Part shown: positions 1 to 11,700 of the stretch, piece after piece | Layout of the letters: each line of letters starts with the position of its first letter | Position numbering within the stretch: position 1 is the first letter of the stretch | From: Epiperipatus broadwayi | Taxonomy: Eukaryota > Onychophora > Udeonychophora > Euonychophora > Peripatidae | Length of the DNA: 64,000 nt | Assembly: GCA_028023455.1 (NCBI GenBank) | Contig: JAQFVV010000027.1 | Span: 7,563,845 to 7,627,844 of the forward strand | Reading direction: 5' to 3' | The notes under the pieces: generated by a model | Seen by the model: the letters and a program-made list of their open reading frames with translations, nothing else | What the model was told of the DNA's origin: nothing | Database searches by the model: none | Program-made: the position numbers and the translations under genes

Positions 1-507
1 GGAAGAAATACGACTCGTCTATTTCAAATATGTGTGGTTCTCCATTGGCATCAAATCCGCCGAGAAGTGGTGGATTTCTGTGCAAATATGTAGCACATTC
101 TTCCTGGCAAAAATTACACCAGTCTATAATCACTCGTTCGCTCACCTCCATTTCGTGAATGATCATGTGAATAGGCGAATTATATGCCCAGTAAAATGCT
201 ATCCGAACAATGGTGTTCAAAGCCAGATGGCTGTGGGAAAAAAATGAGCCACTTCTTACTGCTGTATGCTGGTCACACATTCTGCATTGCCATCTAACAC
301 CATCTATGTTGGCTGAATATTTTACCAGCAAACATTCAATGGTGCAACGCAGACATAGCATGCTGTTCTTTAACAGATGATGGTCTCTTCCGCAGTTGGC
401 AATTGTTCTATCAGACGACGAGTGTTCCATGTTTCTGACAGAACATCCGCAACATCCATGATCTCATTTGGAGGCACTACGGTTGTGATAGGGACTCTAC
501 CTGCCAT
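1..507 (-). pseudogene. Merlin (IS1595/ISXO2-like) transposase, N-terminal part, frameshifted and cut by window edge
   Basis: On the minus strand an ATG at 507 opens MAGRVPITTVVPPNE and runs about 45 codons to a stop near 372. In the next frame, from about 396 down to base 1, the reading is uninterrupted. It has a zinc-ribbon-like pair of Cys pairs (CLRC then CRMC), the conserved RSGSFF block, a WAYN/DWCNF region, LGG and finally EIDES, which in the IS1595/Merlin family holds the first catalytic Asp of the DDE-type domain. The order and spacing fit Merlin transposases. The rest of the catalytic domain lies beyond the left edge. The frame break between the two parts indicates a dead copy unless a small intron is present. 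No terminal inverted repeat was identified upstream of 507. Confidence 0.8.
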
Positions 508-927
508 TTTTTATCAAGACAAAATTCCACACAGTAAAGCGAAAGTAGTTCAGAATTTTACACGTGTCAAAAATGACACGTGAACAAAGTACAGTAGTTC
601 ATAATTTTTACAGAAGGAATTTTCGGGTGAGACTAAATACAGCCTAAAGAAGTCAGTTTTCTTACATACATTTTATTTATTAATCTTCATGTAAAAAATA
701 CATTTATAGTTAGATATACTTTGCAATTACATAGTGAGAATGACGTAGTTTGACACATGCGGATTCTAAATGTACGTTTTTTTTTCCTTTTTTTTAATTT
801 TTTTATTACCATTTCTACTTACATATAGTTATATTCACTTATATCAATTTGGATACAGTTAAGTTTTTTAAAAATAGAGAGCGCAGTTATCGGATGCTAA
901 AAGTCAGGATTACCAAATTATTTTTAC
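508..927. other. AT-rich non-coding sequence; start of intron after exon 928-1096
   Basis: No coding similarity was recognised. The sequence immediately left of 928 would be the 5' end of an intron on the minus strand. A T-rich tract lies near 778-805. Confidence 0.4.
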
Positions 928-1096
928 CTTCATGTGCAGATAGACATTTCAAGAATGGCGTTGTTATTGGAACTAATCCTATGAAATAAGTCAGTGTTAG
1001 GATCACATATAATAACAAGATTATAAAACAGATGCATAGTATTAGACAAAAAAAGTTTCTCTTCTTTAAATTTAAACTGCTGAGTGAGGAATCCAT
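928..1096 (-). CDS. Putative first coding exon of a type II membrane protein (copy A), possibly C1GALT1-like
   Basis: ATG at 1096 opens 56 codons (MDSSLSSLNLKKRNFF...), followed by an AG|GTAAAAA splice donor at 928/927 that leaves phase 1. Residues 8-14 are basic (LNLKKRN) and precede a hydrophobic segment at about 15-41, the topology of a Golgi type II signal anchor. The exon has the same length (169 nt), the same donor phase and the same pattern as 31574-31742: LN-KRN, FF, LC-CFI, LL and F-GL are shared. A membrane-anchored glycosyltransferase is inferred from that topology and from the C1GALT1-like exon on the same strand at 61.8 kb. Beyond the donor the frame reads on for 13 codons into the presumed intron. 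No downstream exon is visible between here and the left edge. Confidence 0.5.
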
Positions 1097-1544
1097 TGAA
1101 AGAAGATTGTTTACAACTTTAAATTCAATATCATTTTTAATTTCAAATATTTATAAGCCGAAAAATAAAAATACTAAACAATAAAGCTTAAAGCAGGCTA
1201 GTGTTTTAAAGAAACAAGACGCATTTTCTAATTGTATTGTTTGGTTACAACTTTAGCAAGAACACAGTTTATTGAAGTTTTAACAGATCTCTGCAATGAT
1301 GATATCCCAAATTTCCAAGAACCGGTTCTCTAAAGGTAGGTTGTATTTAAGAACCTATTCTGTTTATTTTTCTTCTTTCTAAGCATGGAAGCAAATCATT
1401 TCTTGGTTTGATATCTAAACGTTTTTGGTAACTTCTCAAAAATTTTGCATGATCCCCCCTCCATACACAAAAGAGTGCATACTATGATGTACTTTGCAAT
1501 CTCACTCATGGGATCAAAAAGAATTAAACCATTTTTATAATTGG
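1097..1544. other. Non-coding flank
   Basis: This would be the 5' UTR or upstream intron of the exon at 928-1096. I see no other feature in it. Confidence 0.35.
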
Positions 1545-2891
1545 AAAAAAAAACTTATTTATTTGGCAAGATATTTCCATATTGACATTCTATTTGCATC
1601 ATATGTCTCTTCAGGTTGATGATGCTTTTTGACTATAGCATCATTAGCTGTATTGTGATTTCTTAACCAAACTTGAACTGAGTCACTGCAATCCCAATGA
1701 TCTAATAGAAGACCTATCTAATTTATTACTAGAAGATTTGCCACATTTTTCACTTCAGGGTGATTTCTTTTATCTGAATAAATTGTGTTCATCACAGAAA
1801 ACCTTCATTCAGCCTCTATGTAACTCACAACAATGGTTTTAATTATATTTTTAGCTCTTTGGATAGTTTCAGGTACAATGTTTCTGGTGATTTCTCATAA
1901 CATTTTCAACATAATCACAGAAATCATTAACTGAAATCTCATGATGAAATAATTTCTCTTCAAATTCTTTTCAGGGAACTACAGCTTCTTCCAGATTCAA
2001 AGCATCTGGGTTCACAATTTTAACTAATTGATGCATTTTATGATTTCAATCTTGAATATTATTACTTATGGTGTTACAATCCATTAATCTTAATGTCATA
2101 TTTGTTGTCACTACATTCAGTACTTTTTGATGGGGAAGACTCACATATTTATCTTCAACGAAATTAATATGCAGGAATTCCTTAGAAGAGATAGTTTCAT
2201 TTATTTTTTTGTAAATACCACTCTTCTCTCTGATATTCAAATGCTTCAATTGTTCTCTTAAACTATTGTTCAGTATGCAATATATTTACACTTCTTCCTT
2301 GAAGAGCATCTGCTAACAAAGAAATTTCTTCTAGTATATTGATTATTAAAGCCAGGTCTCTCATAAAATATTTGTTGGTGAGATGTTGAGCCATTCCAGA
2401 AAATTTCTTATTAGTAGAAAAAAAAAATCATACAGTGCTGGACATGCTCGCCATGTTGCAACTGCTGATCTGTGACTGCATGCTGCCCATCTTGGATCAA
2501 AAACTCTACCAATTTTTAGAATTTCAATTCCCAAATTGGTTGAAATTTTATTCAGTGCCATTTGGTTTTTATTAGACTGATGGAAGATTTTGTATATTTC
2601 ATCAATAAATGCTTTAAAGTGATTCATTTGCTTTATGTCTTTGATAGAATCCTCCAGCACAAGCTGAAGGTGATGACTGAAACAATGCCAAATAATAAAC
2701 TCAGGATAGTGGTTTTTTATTTTAACATTCACTCCTGACCACTTTCCCAGGATTATAATTGCTCCATCTGAACAAAATCCAATCAAATTATTTTTCAAAT
2801 ATAAATTATAAAATCCTATTGAATGCAGACTTTGTAGTAGAACAGTGTAAATGGTTACAGCATCTTTGTTTTGTAATTCCACTAAATCTAC

Positions 2892-2901
2892 AAAAATTGT
2901 T
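2892..2901. repeat. Left target-site duplication of the Penelope-like insertion
   Basis: AAAAATTGTT occurs here and again at 3979-3988. Removing everything between the copies brings the two halves of the hAT reading back together (VEDIDFSPTIF next to VLTIFVDLVEL). Confidence 0.8.
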
Positions 2902-2902
2902 A

Positions 2903-2937
2903 GTACCAAAAAACTCTTATTTATAATTGTTTAATAG
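2903..2937 (+). repeat. Terminal inverted repeat (left) of the Penelope-like insertion
   Basis: It begins GTACCAAAAAAC and matches the reverse complement of 3929-3963 at 34 of 35 positions. It starts one base after the left target duplication. Confidence 0.85.
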
Positions 2938-3390
2938 AGAAGAAGATGTAAATTAATATAAAAGTTTATCGGTTTTAACGTTTTCGAGAATCCATGCCTC
3001 ATATTCATAGCCTTCATAAAATGTATAGTAAAATATATGCAAATATTCAAATAAGCTAGTATTACGTAGCCCATTTCTTCGAGATTTCGAAGCAAGTGTC
3101 TTTCCTATTAATAGCGTGGATGTTTCCATTAATGTAAAATACCTCCTTTATTTTTCTTTTGTGATCATTTGCTTCTGAGCACAATATTATGGGATTGGCA
3201 GGTGTGAAGTTGTGTCCAGATTGTTTAGCATGCTCCAAAAATACAGAGGTTGTGTTGCTATTTTTCTGAACTCTGTTATACATGTAAAGATGTTGAGCCA
3301 GTCTAGTGTTGATTGTAGTTTTCGTTTCACCATAATATATAGCGTGGCATCTGGCCTGAGGGCAGGCAATGGAGTACACCACATCTGAGG

Positions 3391-3578
3391 TGAACAATCG
3401 ATCAATGTGGTCTTTAGAGTCATTAATCAATCTATTAGAATTAGGTGGTATGGGGTGAACGATCGATTAATGTGGTCTTTAGAGTCGTTAATCAGTCTAT
3501 TAGAATTAGGTGGTGTGGGGTGAACGATCGATCAATGTGGTCTTTAGAGTTGTTAATCAATCTATTAGAATTAGGTGG
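3391..3578. repeat. 65-bp tandem repeat, about 2.9 copies, inside the Penelope-like frame
   Basis: Copies start at 3391, 3456 and 3521 (TGAACRATCGAT... each time). A period of 65 is not a multiple of 3, so each copy shifts the frame. All copies encode versions of SNRLIN(D/N)SKDHIDR between the RT thumb and the endonuclease. Confidence 0.9.
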
Positions 3579-3928
3579 AGTTCTAAATGCTATGTTAAAT
3601 TTATCGGTTAATGTTTTTGTTAGTTTGTTAGATATTTTAGAAATGTAGGGGATTGTTATTCTTGGTAGATTGGTGTGAGGTGCTTTATTGTTTATTGTAT
3701 TATGAAATTTTGTGATTTTATTTTTAATAGCTTTAAATTTGAACCCTGCTGCTAATAGATCTTTAATATAGTTGTTTATGTTTTCTTTCCTGTCTGCCTC
3801 ATATTTACATAAATAAAAGTTTCTAAACAAAAATGCATTAAGGCCAGCAAATTTATGCGCTGCAAGTGAGTTAGAGTTAGGGTGGATACAGCTTTGTATT
3901 TCAAATGGTTTGACAATCATTTTGTAAT

Positions 3929-3963
3929 CTATTAAACAATTATAAATAAGTGTTTTTTGGTAC
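3929..3963 (-). repeat. Terminal inverted repeat (right) of the Penelope-like insertion
   Basis: This is the inverted partner of 2903-2937. Fifteen bases separate it from the right target duplication. Confidence 0.85.
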
Positions 3964-3978
3964 ATAATATTGAGAAGT

Positions 3979-3988
3979 AAAAATTGTT
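3979..3988. repeat. Right target-site duplication of the Penelope-like insertion
   Basis: Second copy of AAAAATTGTT (see 2892-2901). Confidence 0.8.
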
Positions 3989-4812
3989 GGTGAAAAATCT
4001 ATATCTTCAACCTTAATAAAAAAAGATAAGGACTGGTTTGCATGATATTGTTGATGTCTCATTAATTATAACACACGTCTTTAAATTCTGATCTATTATT
4101 TTTCTAAACACTTCCTTTTTAATGTATTTTGCAATGTGCTCAACAATTTTGACAGTTGCAAATCAAGAATGGAGTCCCACTCTCATATCTAACCCATTCT
4201 TTTTTTGAAATTTTATCAAATGTTTAATATCAGAAAATGGTCAGTTCTGCTAAAGTGCAAACCGTATTGAAAATTTTACAAGTGGAACTCATAAACTTTT
4301 CATGAGTTTTGTCTATGGATTTGGAAATTGCATTTTTTGCACTTTCTTTCAATTGCATCACACATATCTGGTGTGCTTTTGATGAAAAGTGTTCCTTTAT
4401 TATTATTTTTTTATGAAGAGAGGCTTGTTAAACCATTTTATTTTTTCCACTTGGAACAATATTACATCTTATGAGCTGCCTTCACTTTTATTGACTCGAT
4501 TTTGGTATAGATCTCACACCCAAGCTTTTTTCCAATAATAAATAAACCACAATATTTTTCTTTGAATTCATTGGCTTATTTCATATTCCAGCAGCCAGGA
4601 AGGTCACTATCTACATTTATTTTATATGCATCTTTTGTACTTTTGGAACTGGACAGTTTATTTGTGTTGTCAACTTTATTTTCTGTTGTATCAGAAGAAA
4701 CGGAAAACAAAACTTGATTCAAAATATCATCCTTTACTATCGTTTTTGATTCTGTATCAGTTTTCGGATCTTTTACGAAGAAATTCGATATTGTTTGGCA
4801 TTTTCGTTTCAT

Positions 4813-7140
4813 TTCTTGTGAAGGGTGTATTTTTATTATATTATCGTGTTACATTGGCCTTAGAAAAAAAAATCTAATTAATCTTGATTTTTAATACAAA
4901 TGAGTGGTAACAAATCATAAAACTTAAATAAAATAGTAAAATCAAAAAAAGGAAAAAATATTTGAAAACGAATCAGGCCATTTGGTGAGCCATCTTCTTG
5001 CCAAGTTATTCTAGAAAAAATATGTTGAACTCACTGTTAAAAAAAGACACACTGTTATACCAGATATAGCAAACTAAATGAAAATAATTTACTATAAACT
5101 TACTACAACTGATCATCCATTAAATTTACTAATCAAATAAAAACAAATCCTGCATGATAAATATGTAAGTGAAGAAATAAAATATTTAAATAAAAAACAA
5201 AAATTAAATAAATATTTAAAACAACGTCTGCATAACAAAATCATTGAAACAATGGTTTTATGTTACTGGTTATTTTCGCAATGATAGGTCCTTTTGAATG
5301 GATGTTATTTTATCTTTAAAGTAAAATAATTTCAGCAAGAGTAAATTTCATCAAATACATTTGTGCCGAATTTACTTCTAATTTTCTATTTTAATAACCC
5401 CTCTCTTATTTCCACACACTTAAGATTTGCCCATACATAAACGTTTGGTCGAAAGAATGGGTGGATTCATTCCATTCTTTCTAAAATACTATATCTCGTG
5501 TCTGGAAAAATTGAGTATTCATTTGTAATTTATCTTTAAAGCGCATGTGCATTGGCTTAATCGCTAATATTACTATAACATAAAAAACATAGCGCTATAT
5601 AAAATAATATCTCATTACTTACCTTGTGTAAAAAATAAATATGGATTCATTTATCACTAATAAAATAACACTTTTTATTTGTATACTTTGAATGCGATAA
5701 ATAATGGATTTAATTATTTAAAACCAAACAGTTGTGAATTACTTCTTGCAGAATAATTCTTAATCACTCAAATTTCATCGTGCATATCACACGTTCCAAG
5801 TGCAATATCGTATAGTCTAATTATTCTGGTGAAATCATTTTGAACCCAATCTGTTCAAAAAGAATCATTGTTTGTTTGTTTTTTATTTATTTATTTTATT
5901 AGAATCATTTGCTACATTAGGTATAACAAAAAAAAATACAAATAATGTTCTAGATTATTGTTGTAAACAATTAAGTAATTTGTTAGTTCAACTTTTTTTT
6001 AGGATAATAATAATAAAATTTACTTTCAGATAATTTAACTACAGGTTCGCTTTTTTTTTTTTTTTAATTTTAAGAACCAGTTCGCGCTAACCGATTGGAT
6101 ATCATCACTGGATCTCTGCCTAAATTTTTATACTTTCTTTTTCTGTAAAAAAAAATTGCTCTTACGGAACTTTTTTGAAAGGAAATTTAAAGTTTATTCA
6201 TGTTAACAATATTTAACCATAAAGTTCAATAGAATAATAGACTTATAAAATCAAAATTAATTTATCCGGTCTCTCACAGAGGGCAGCAATATATTAATAA
6301 ACATCGCGCAGCTTTGGGGGGGGGGGGGGTATATAAATATGTATGTAGTAAATAAACATAATTAATTGAAAAATCATAATAGATAAATAATGCAAAGAAA
6401 AACGAAAAATTAACAATGTTTTCAGATAATAAATATGACGTAGAAAGAATTATATGAAAGAAAGTTGTACTAGAATTTTCCTATGGACTCTTTATATTCA
6501 AACACCACCAATTCTAAAATTTCTATTATCGAGACAAAATTTTTAAGTATTGTTTTATTGTTGTATGTAAATATTTTGTAGTTGATGTAAATATAGTATA
6601 GATACTTCGAAGTAATATACAGCATTAATAAAACAAATTTGTACGTTTATAAACAAATATTTCAATATATGCAAATTATAGATAGAAAAATCAAGATTTA
6701 TTGTTGAAATCTGAAAAATTCATAAATCCAAAGAAACACTGGGACCAGGGATTGTAAGTTATTGGTAGCCTATCTGTATTCTGTGTTAATAAAAGGATGT
6801 TTGATATCCTAGAAAGAATTTAAAGAAAAGTAGGAAAACTCATCTGATGCAAATAAGTGGGAGGTGGATGAAGCGTTTCAAGTAGAGATGGGATTGTCAT
6901 GTTTTTATATACAGGATTTAGATTTGGAAGAATGCAATTTGTAGTCCAAATAGTTTTTAATTGGGTTTGAAGAAAACTCAAACAACAAGATGGATAAGAA
7001 GGGCAATAGGATATTTTAAAAAACTGAACAAAGATTATGTTAATTTATTTGTATAAATGATGGAATAAATGTGCTGTGAAGATAGTTGAGTTTTTTCCCA
7101 TCACCTTTATGGCATCTATTATAAGCTTTAATAACTAATA
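4813..7140. other. AT-rich DNA without recognisable gene
   Basis: Short A/T runs and low-complexity sequence, with a 14-G tract at 6316-6329. Around 6820-6960 the plus strand gives a protein-like but unidentified stretch (NKWEVDEAFQVEMGLS), perhaps old LINE sequence. Confidence 0.4.
6316..6329 (+). repeat. Poly-G tract (14 G)
   Basis: An uninterrupted run of 14 G in otherwise very AT-rich DNA, followed directly by TATATAAATA. Confidence 0.9.
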
Positions 7141-7149
7141 GATGTGCTT

Positions 7150-7330
7150 AATAAATCCTTATCCTGCGCTGTCCTGCCTCATATCCCCCAACTTATTAAG
7201 CACTATCATCTGATAATTAGTTACTAAAGTTTCTAATAAGTGGCGTGATGGTGGTGAAAGAAAAATGTATACTGCTAAAACAGTAATATGCAAGCTGGAG
7301 TCATGCGATCTTTTAAAGATTGTTGAGTGT
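7150..7330. repeat. Diverged copy of the ~450-bp foldback repeat family
   Basis: It shares an order of motifs with 15640-15990: an AATAAA(G)TC-TTATC-TG start, CATATCC/AATATCTCC, ATCTGATAAT-TT, then a GTGG(C/T)...GGTGGTGAAA block and a final GTCATG. Heavily diverged. Confidence 0.5.
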
Positions 7331-8142
7331 AATAATAATAATAAAGATTGGAAATAGAAAAATAGTTTCACTTATAAAATGTTGAGAATTAAAAAGATGA
7401 GGAATAAAAAAGAATTTGAATATATTTAAAAATAAAGAGATTATTAATAATAATAAGAAAAATAATTTATTTTTTAAAGCTGAAGCAAGTTCTTTAGCGA
7501 CAAGAAAATACATATATAAACAGAAAAAATTGGAAAATTTTGTTTTGTAAACTGGGTAATAAAGGTGTAGAAAATAATACAAGAAGAAAAGATGCAAATA
7601 ATGAAGTTATAAAAAATAAGCTTCAACTAAATAATTATAGAGGTGAGCTTTTTGTTTTTATGATCATATTGGAGGATGATGGGGGCAATCTTGGGCCTAA
7701 AACTACCAAATAGACAAAACTGACATAGTGAAAATCGGATCAACTGTAAACAAGTTTGAAATTTTGGCTGTTGTGCAAGGTAAGAAATAATAAGAAAAAC
7801 ATATAACAGGTAATAGGTTTCTTTTAGTGCCCTGTATTAGCTGAAATATTCCTTAATTAGATAAGAGAAGCCATGGGGAGTTGGGAGAGGAATTAGTCAA
7901 AATCTGGAGAAATAACTGGATAATAAAGAGTAAGATAGTAAATGTATTTATTGGTGTATGTAAGCATTTCAGAGAGGAAATGTTTAACTTGATCAAGAGA
8001 ATTTCTGGGCATACATAGCCCGTACACAAAAACTTTGGATCAAAAGAATTAGTAAGAAATATGAAAACTAATGAAAAAAAATCTAAAATCCTAGCATTTA
8101 AGGGGAAGATTAAAACTGGAGAATCGAATGCAGGAGATATTT
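7331..8142. other. AT-rich DNA, unassigned
   Basis: The long hydrophobic minus-strand frames at 7313-7597 and 7853-8161 have low-complexity composition and no domain. They are probably antisense readings of A-rich decayed element sequence. No gene is called. Confidence 0.4.
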
Positions 8143-8477
8143 TATAATTTTTATTAGTCAAACATTAGATTGGAATTTATTCAATAATGAATAATATTTC
8201 TGTAGTGTAATTTTTATTACACCATTCTCATTTTAAAGTAGGGATTGGTTTCTATTCACTTTTAACACTTTTTGTGGAGAGATGTAATCATAAATATATG
8301 ACCAAAAGCATAGATCTTTTCTCACATGTTTTTGGTTACATGTTTATGATTACATCAGTGCATAGAAACCAGTTCCTAGTTTGCTTGAGAGTGGTGTAGT
8401 GAAAATTACATTACAGAAATATTATTCATTATTGGATAAACTCTAGTCTAATGAATGATTAATAAAAATTATTAATA
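8143..8477. mobile_element. Foldback/hairpin element, arms about 130-165 bp
   Basis: The left arm (from about 8143, ATAATTTTTATTAGTC) and right arm (to about 8477) are inverted copies. They share CAATAATGAATAATATTTCT, TACACCA-TCTCA and GATGTAATCATAAA. The right arm lacks about 24 nt present on the left (CACTTTTAACACTTTTTG...). A further partial copy of the right half lies at 14960-15075. No coding capacity. Confidence 0.8.
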
Positions 8478-8532
8478 TATTTTCATTAAGTAGTTTGTAT
8501 CAAAGCTGTGAGCACATTTGGCACTTATCAAT

Positions 8533-8728
8533 TAAACTGTAAGTCTATGTGCCTAAGATGTGACAGTAGGGACCTCTACAAATCTAAACACAAGATTAAC
8601 AACTTTAAAAGATGAGTGATCACTCTTATCTTTGACCTGTGGCCGCTCTTGTCTTTTAAAGTCATTACTCTTGTGTTTAGATTTGTAGAGGTCCTACTGT
8701 CACATTTTAGGTGCATAGTCGTAAGGTT
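8533..8728. mobile_element. Hairpin element with ~70-80-bp arms
   Basis: 8545-8613 and 8649-8716 are near-perfect inverted repeats (GTGACAGTAGG, CCTCTACAAATCTAAACACA) around a loop of about 35 nt. Weaker pairing continues outward for about 12 nt. No coding capacity. Confidence 0.85.
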
Positions 8729-11700
8729 ATAGCCTTAATATATATTACTTATGTAATGAGCATGTTTTACAAATTATTAATTACAACTTTAAATTGTTTT
8801 AAAAGATTTCTAATTATAAGAACTTCATAATGACTCGTTGTAAATCGAAAGATTTTGCTTATGTTAGTTTGTATAGAAATTGTGGACTTAATCAGTGAAG
8901 TAGAGATCTAAAAATAAAGATTGGCATTTTGTTCAAGAGTAATTAAAGAGAAAAATGTTAATTAGTTTCTGATTTAAAAATCATGTTTAAATCTTAAAAT
9001 GGAAATGATTGTTCTGTTAAAATATATTGAATGCAAAACAAACGAGTCCTTGTGGTACTTAAATGATGGAAAGGTCAGATAAGAGATAAAAAATTAAAGA
9101 TTATGGTGTTTCCCACTCTGAAGAACACTGACCAATGCAAGTACCAACAAATGCATGGGTCAAAAAGGAAAAATCCTCAGGACTAATAAGATTAGAGGAT
9201 ATTAGGAGTGATCGATCTGGAGAATTAGTGATAAGGGAGGCCAGAAATTATAAAAAATGAAATAAATGAATTTAAAGTTTTTAATTTAAATATTAATCTA
9301 TGAATTACAACTATAATGTAGACTCCATGATGTAGAAGTCTTGCAAGAGATTTAATTTCCTTCATTTGCACTGGCTGAGGTGGTCTCCTTGACCATGGTT
9401 CCTGAAAGAATGGCATGTAATGGTTGTATCTCCAAAGAAAACCATAAGCAAGTGATATAACCAGCTAGGACTTCCATAAACCGAATGAAATCAGAGGAGT
9501 CATCAAGACCAAATAAGAAGTATGAACTTTTGTCAATAGAACTGTTTAAACATATCTCTTTGATAAGTGTTTAATTCATAAGAAAACATAACTAATAAGT
9601 GAAGTCTTATCTGACCAGCAATAGGACTTTAAATCAGTTATTAATATTTTTATATATTAAGTTTGCTAATCAATCATTTCCATTTTTTTTTTTTTATGGT
9701 TTTGTTGTTTTTTTTGTTAACTAAATTATTAAATTTAAAGTTGGGAGTAGACGGCTACAGAGAGTCACTAATTTTGGGTTAGGTTCATGTTGGGTTTAAT
9801 TTCAGACTATTTGTTTCATAGTTGAGTCAATGCTGATGGGGGCTGTTAATTCATTTGTTATCAATGTAGTTTGAAGAGATGTATTTGATACTCAATCTCT
9901 TGTGCTGTGTTAGCATATAGGCATCGATCCCAACTGAATGCATGGCCCAAAAAAGGTAGCCATCACATTGTTATTGGTGTGGGAAGTATTCCCTCAGCTA
10001 CTTGATTTATTTTCACCCTATGGTTTGGGACTGTAATATGCAAGAACTGCTATTCCTTCATGCGGATCATTACATTTTCTTTATTATTATATATTGTAAC
10101 AGAAATAAAAATTAATTAATTAAAATATGTTTATAATCTGAGCCATTTATAACAGTAAGAAAAAAATTGTAACAGCATACAAAATAATGTAATGATGAAA
10201 AAGGCTGTTATTTTGTAACAGATCATAAATATATAGATGAGTGCAAAATGATAGTTGCTATAATTTAAAAACTAAACAGGATATGCTCCAGCGGTTCATC
10301 ATTTGTAGCCGAATAAAATTAAATGCGAAATGAATTTACTTTGTTAGCTAAAATACAATTTATAATTAAATAAGGATGACGCTAACATATAAATAAGAAC
10401 ACATTCATATCATGCTCTATTTGGGTGTCTGTTTGTAATTAATTAAATATAACCTTATAGCCCGTTTGCAACTATCCTAAACATTAATTCTGTCAAGCTA
10501 ATAATGAAATAAATAAATTATCCCATTTTTCAACATATAAAATAAAATGAAAATTAAAACTATCATCATTAAAGATTTCAAATATTTCGATATTGAGAAG
10601 TCATTTGACCAATAAAATATACTAGCCATTGTCATCAAATAAAATAATATTACTTATAGCAACTGAATAAAATTACTGTGAAATCCTTGGAGTGCATTAC
10701 GCTTATCTCCTATAATAGGTTCTTTTAACAAAGAATCATTCTCATTCCTCTTGCCAGGTATATACGATTATTCATGGTCACATGCACACACCAGTGCCAT
10801 TTATAACAACTTATAAAAATATATATATAAAGTTAATATTATTAAGTTGGAAAGGGATTAAATCACTCTTTATTCAGTTTAGCTAAGTACATGTGTTTTC
10901 CACGAGTGCCACTAGATTGTTTTAAATCTAGATAAATTTTATCTGTCCATAGTGTACTAAGTTCAAACTCATTCGGTACATTTTTACTACACATGACTTG
11001 GATGACTAATGAACAAAAAAAATGACATTCTTATATTTCATTCTCGTCGATAAAACTATAAGATCCCAATAACACAAAATTTATATATCCAAGACACTTA
11101 TAGACATTACTAGCTCAGTTTAAGTATATTGATGAACAGATGCAAGTATTCCTTGCTAATGGCTTCCAAACACACATAGTGAAGACCATTACTTAAGTGG
11201 ATGGCCATGAAACTAGTTACTTAACTTAATTAAATATAATATGATGATGATGATGATACCAGCCATAGCTTTATAATGAACTCGCAACAATAAATTTATC
11301 TTTGTAAACTTATAGGCACTTCCTAAAATCATCCTATGTTAAACTGAGATTTAAATATAATACTCACTAGCATTTATATACGTTTATAGTTATTTATTCC
11401 AAGTACTTTTATAGTTAAAACTAGGATTCAATAATACCAGTGATGATGACTGATCATCATGCAACTTACCACTTGATATTTAATTTTTTTATAAACCCCT
11501 ATTTACCAAACATAGTAATTATTTTAAAGTTTGGGTTTAATGATTATTATTTATTACTGATGATGGTGATTTAACTAATGATATACACCATTAACGATGA
11601 TGGTCAAAACCTCTTGGGTACAACATAATTTTATTCCTTTATTATTAACCTCTAATTATTAAAAAATTTGGTTACATGTCCAGTGCATTCCTTACATTCT

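Larger units (their letters stand above)
2902..3978 (-). mobile_element. Penelope-like retroelement fragment (RT thumb plus GIY-YIG endonuclease), 5'-truncated
   Basis: This is a nested insertion in the hAT pseudogene. On the minus strand 3965-3492 reads through a stretch like the end of the Penelope reverse transcriptase (HPNSNSLAAHKFAGLNAFLFR, ENINNYIKDLL, LPRITIPYI). After a damaged tandem duplication, 3430-3062 encodes the GIY-YIG endonuclease start (VYSIACPQ, IYYGETKTTINTRLAQH), a SGHNF block and KEVFYINGN, and stops at KKWAT. A reverse transcriptase palm domain is absent, so the copy is 5'-truncated. The ends carry 35-bp inverted repeats (2903-2937 and 3929-3963). Penelope-like elements are known for complex ends and short extra terminal tails. 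The first residues of the upper frame are translated from the terminal repeat itself and are not part of the ancestral protein. Confidence 0.85.
1545..4812 (-). pseudogene. hAT-family transposase (KIAA1586/ZMYM-like), multiply frameshifted and interrupted
   Basis: The minus-strand reading starts at 4812 with MKRKCQTISNFF, a typical N-terminus of these proteins. It passes in broken frames through a GKKLGCEI zinc-finger-like stretch (about 4555-4480), KEHFSSKAHQ and the NTVCTLAEL block (about 4400-4220), then an IDE/NETSTIS-like segment (about 4060). It is then cut at 3988. It resumes at 2901 with FVDLVEL, IGFCSDGA, IWHCFSHHLQLVLEDSIK and VFDPRWAACSHRSA, then the ADALQGRSV region. Near 1840-1640 lies a C-terminal hAT dimerisation-like segment (F/SVMN...RN). 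Stops and frameshifts are frequent, so it cannot make an active protein. Similarity to vertebrate KIAA1586-like proteins is recalled from family knowledge, not computed. Terminal inverted repeats and an 8-bp target duplication were not found. Confidence 0.8.

Noticed and set aside
7313-8161. Two multi-membrane-like minus-strand frames
   Set aside because: Composition is Phe/Leu/Ile from A/T-rich DNA, with no domain, splice context or codon pattern.
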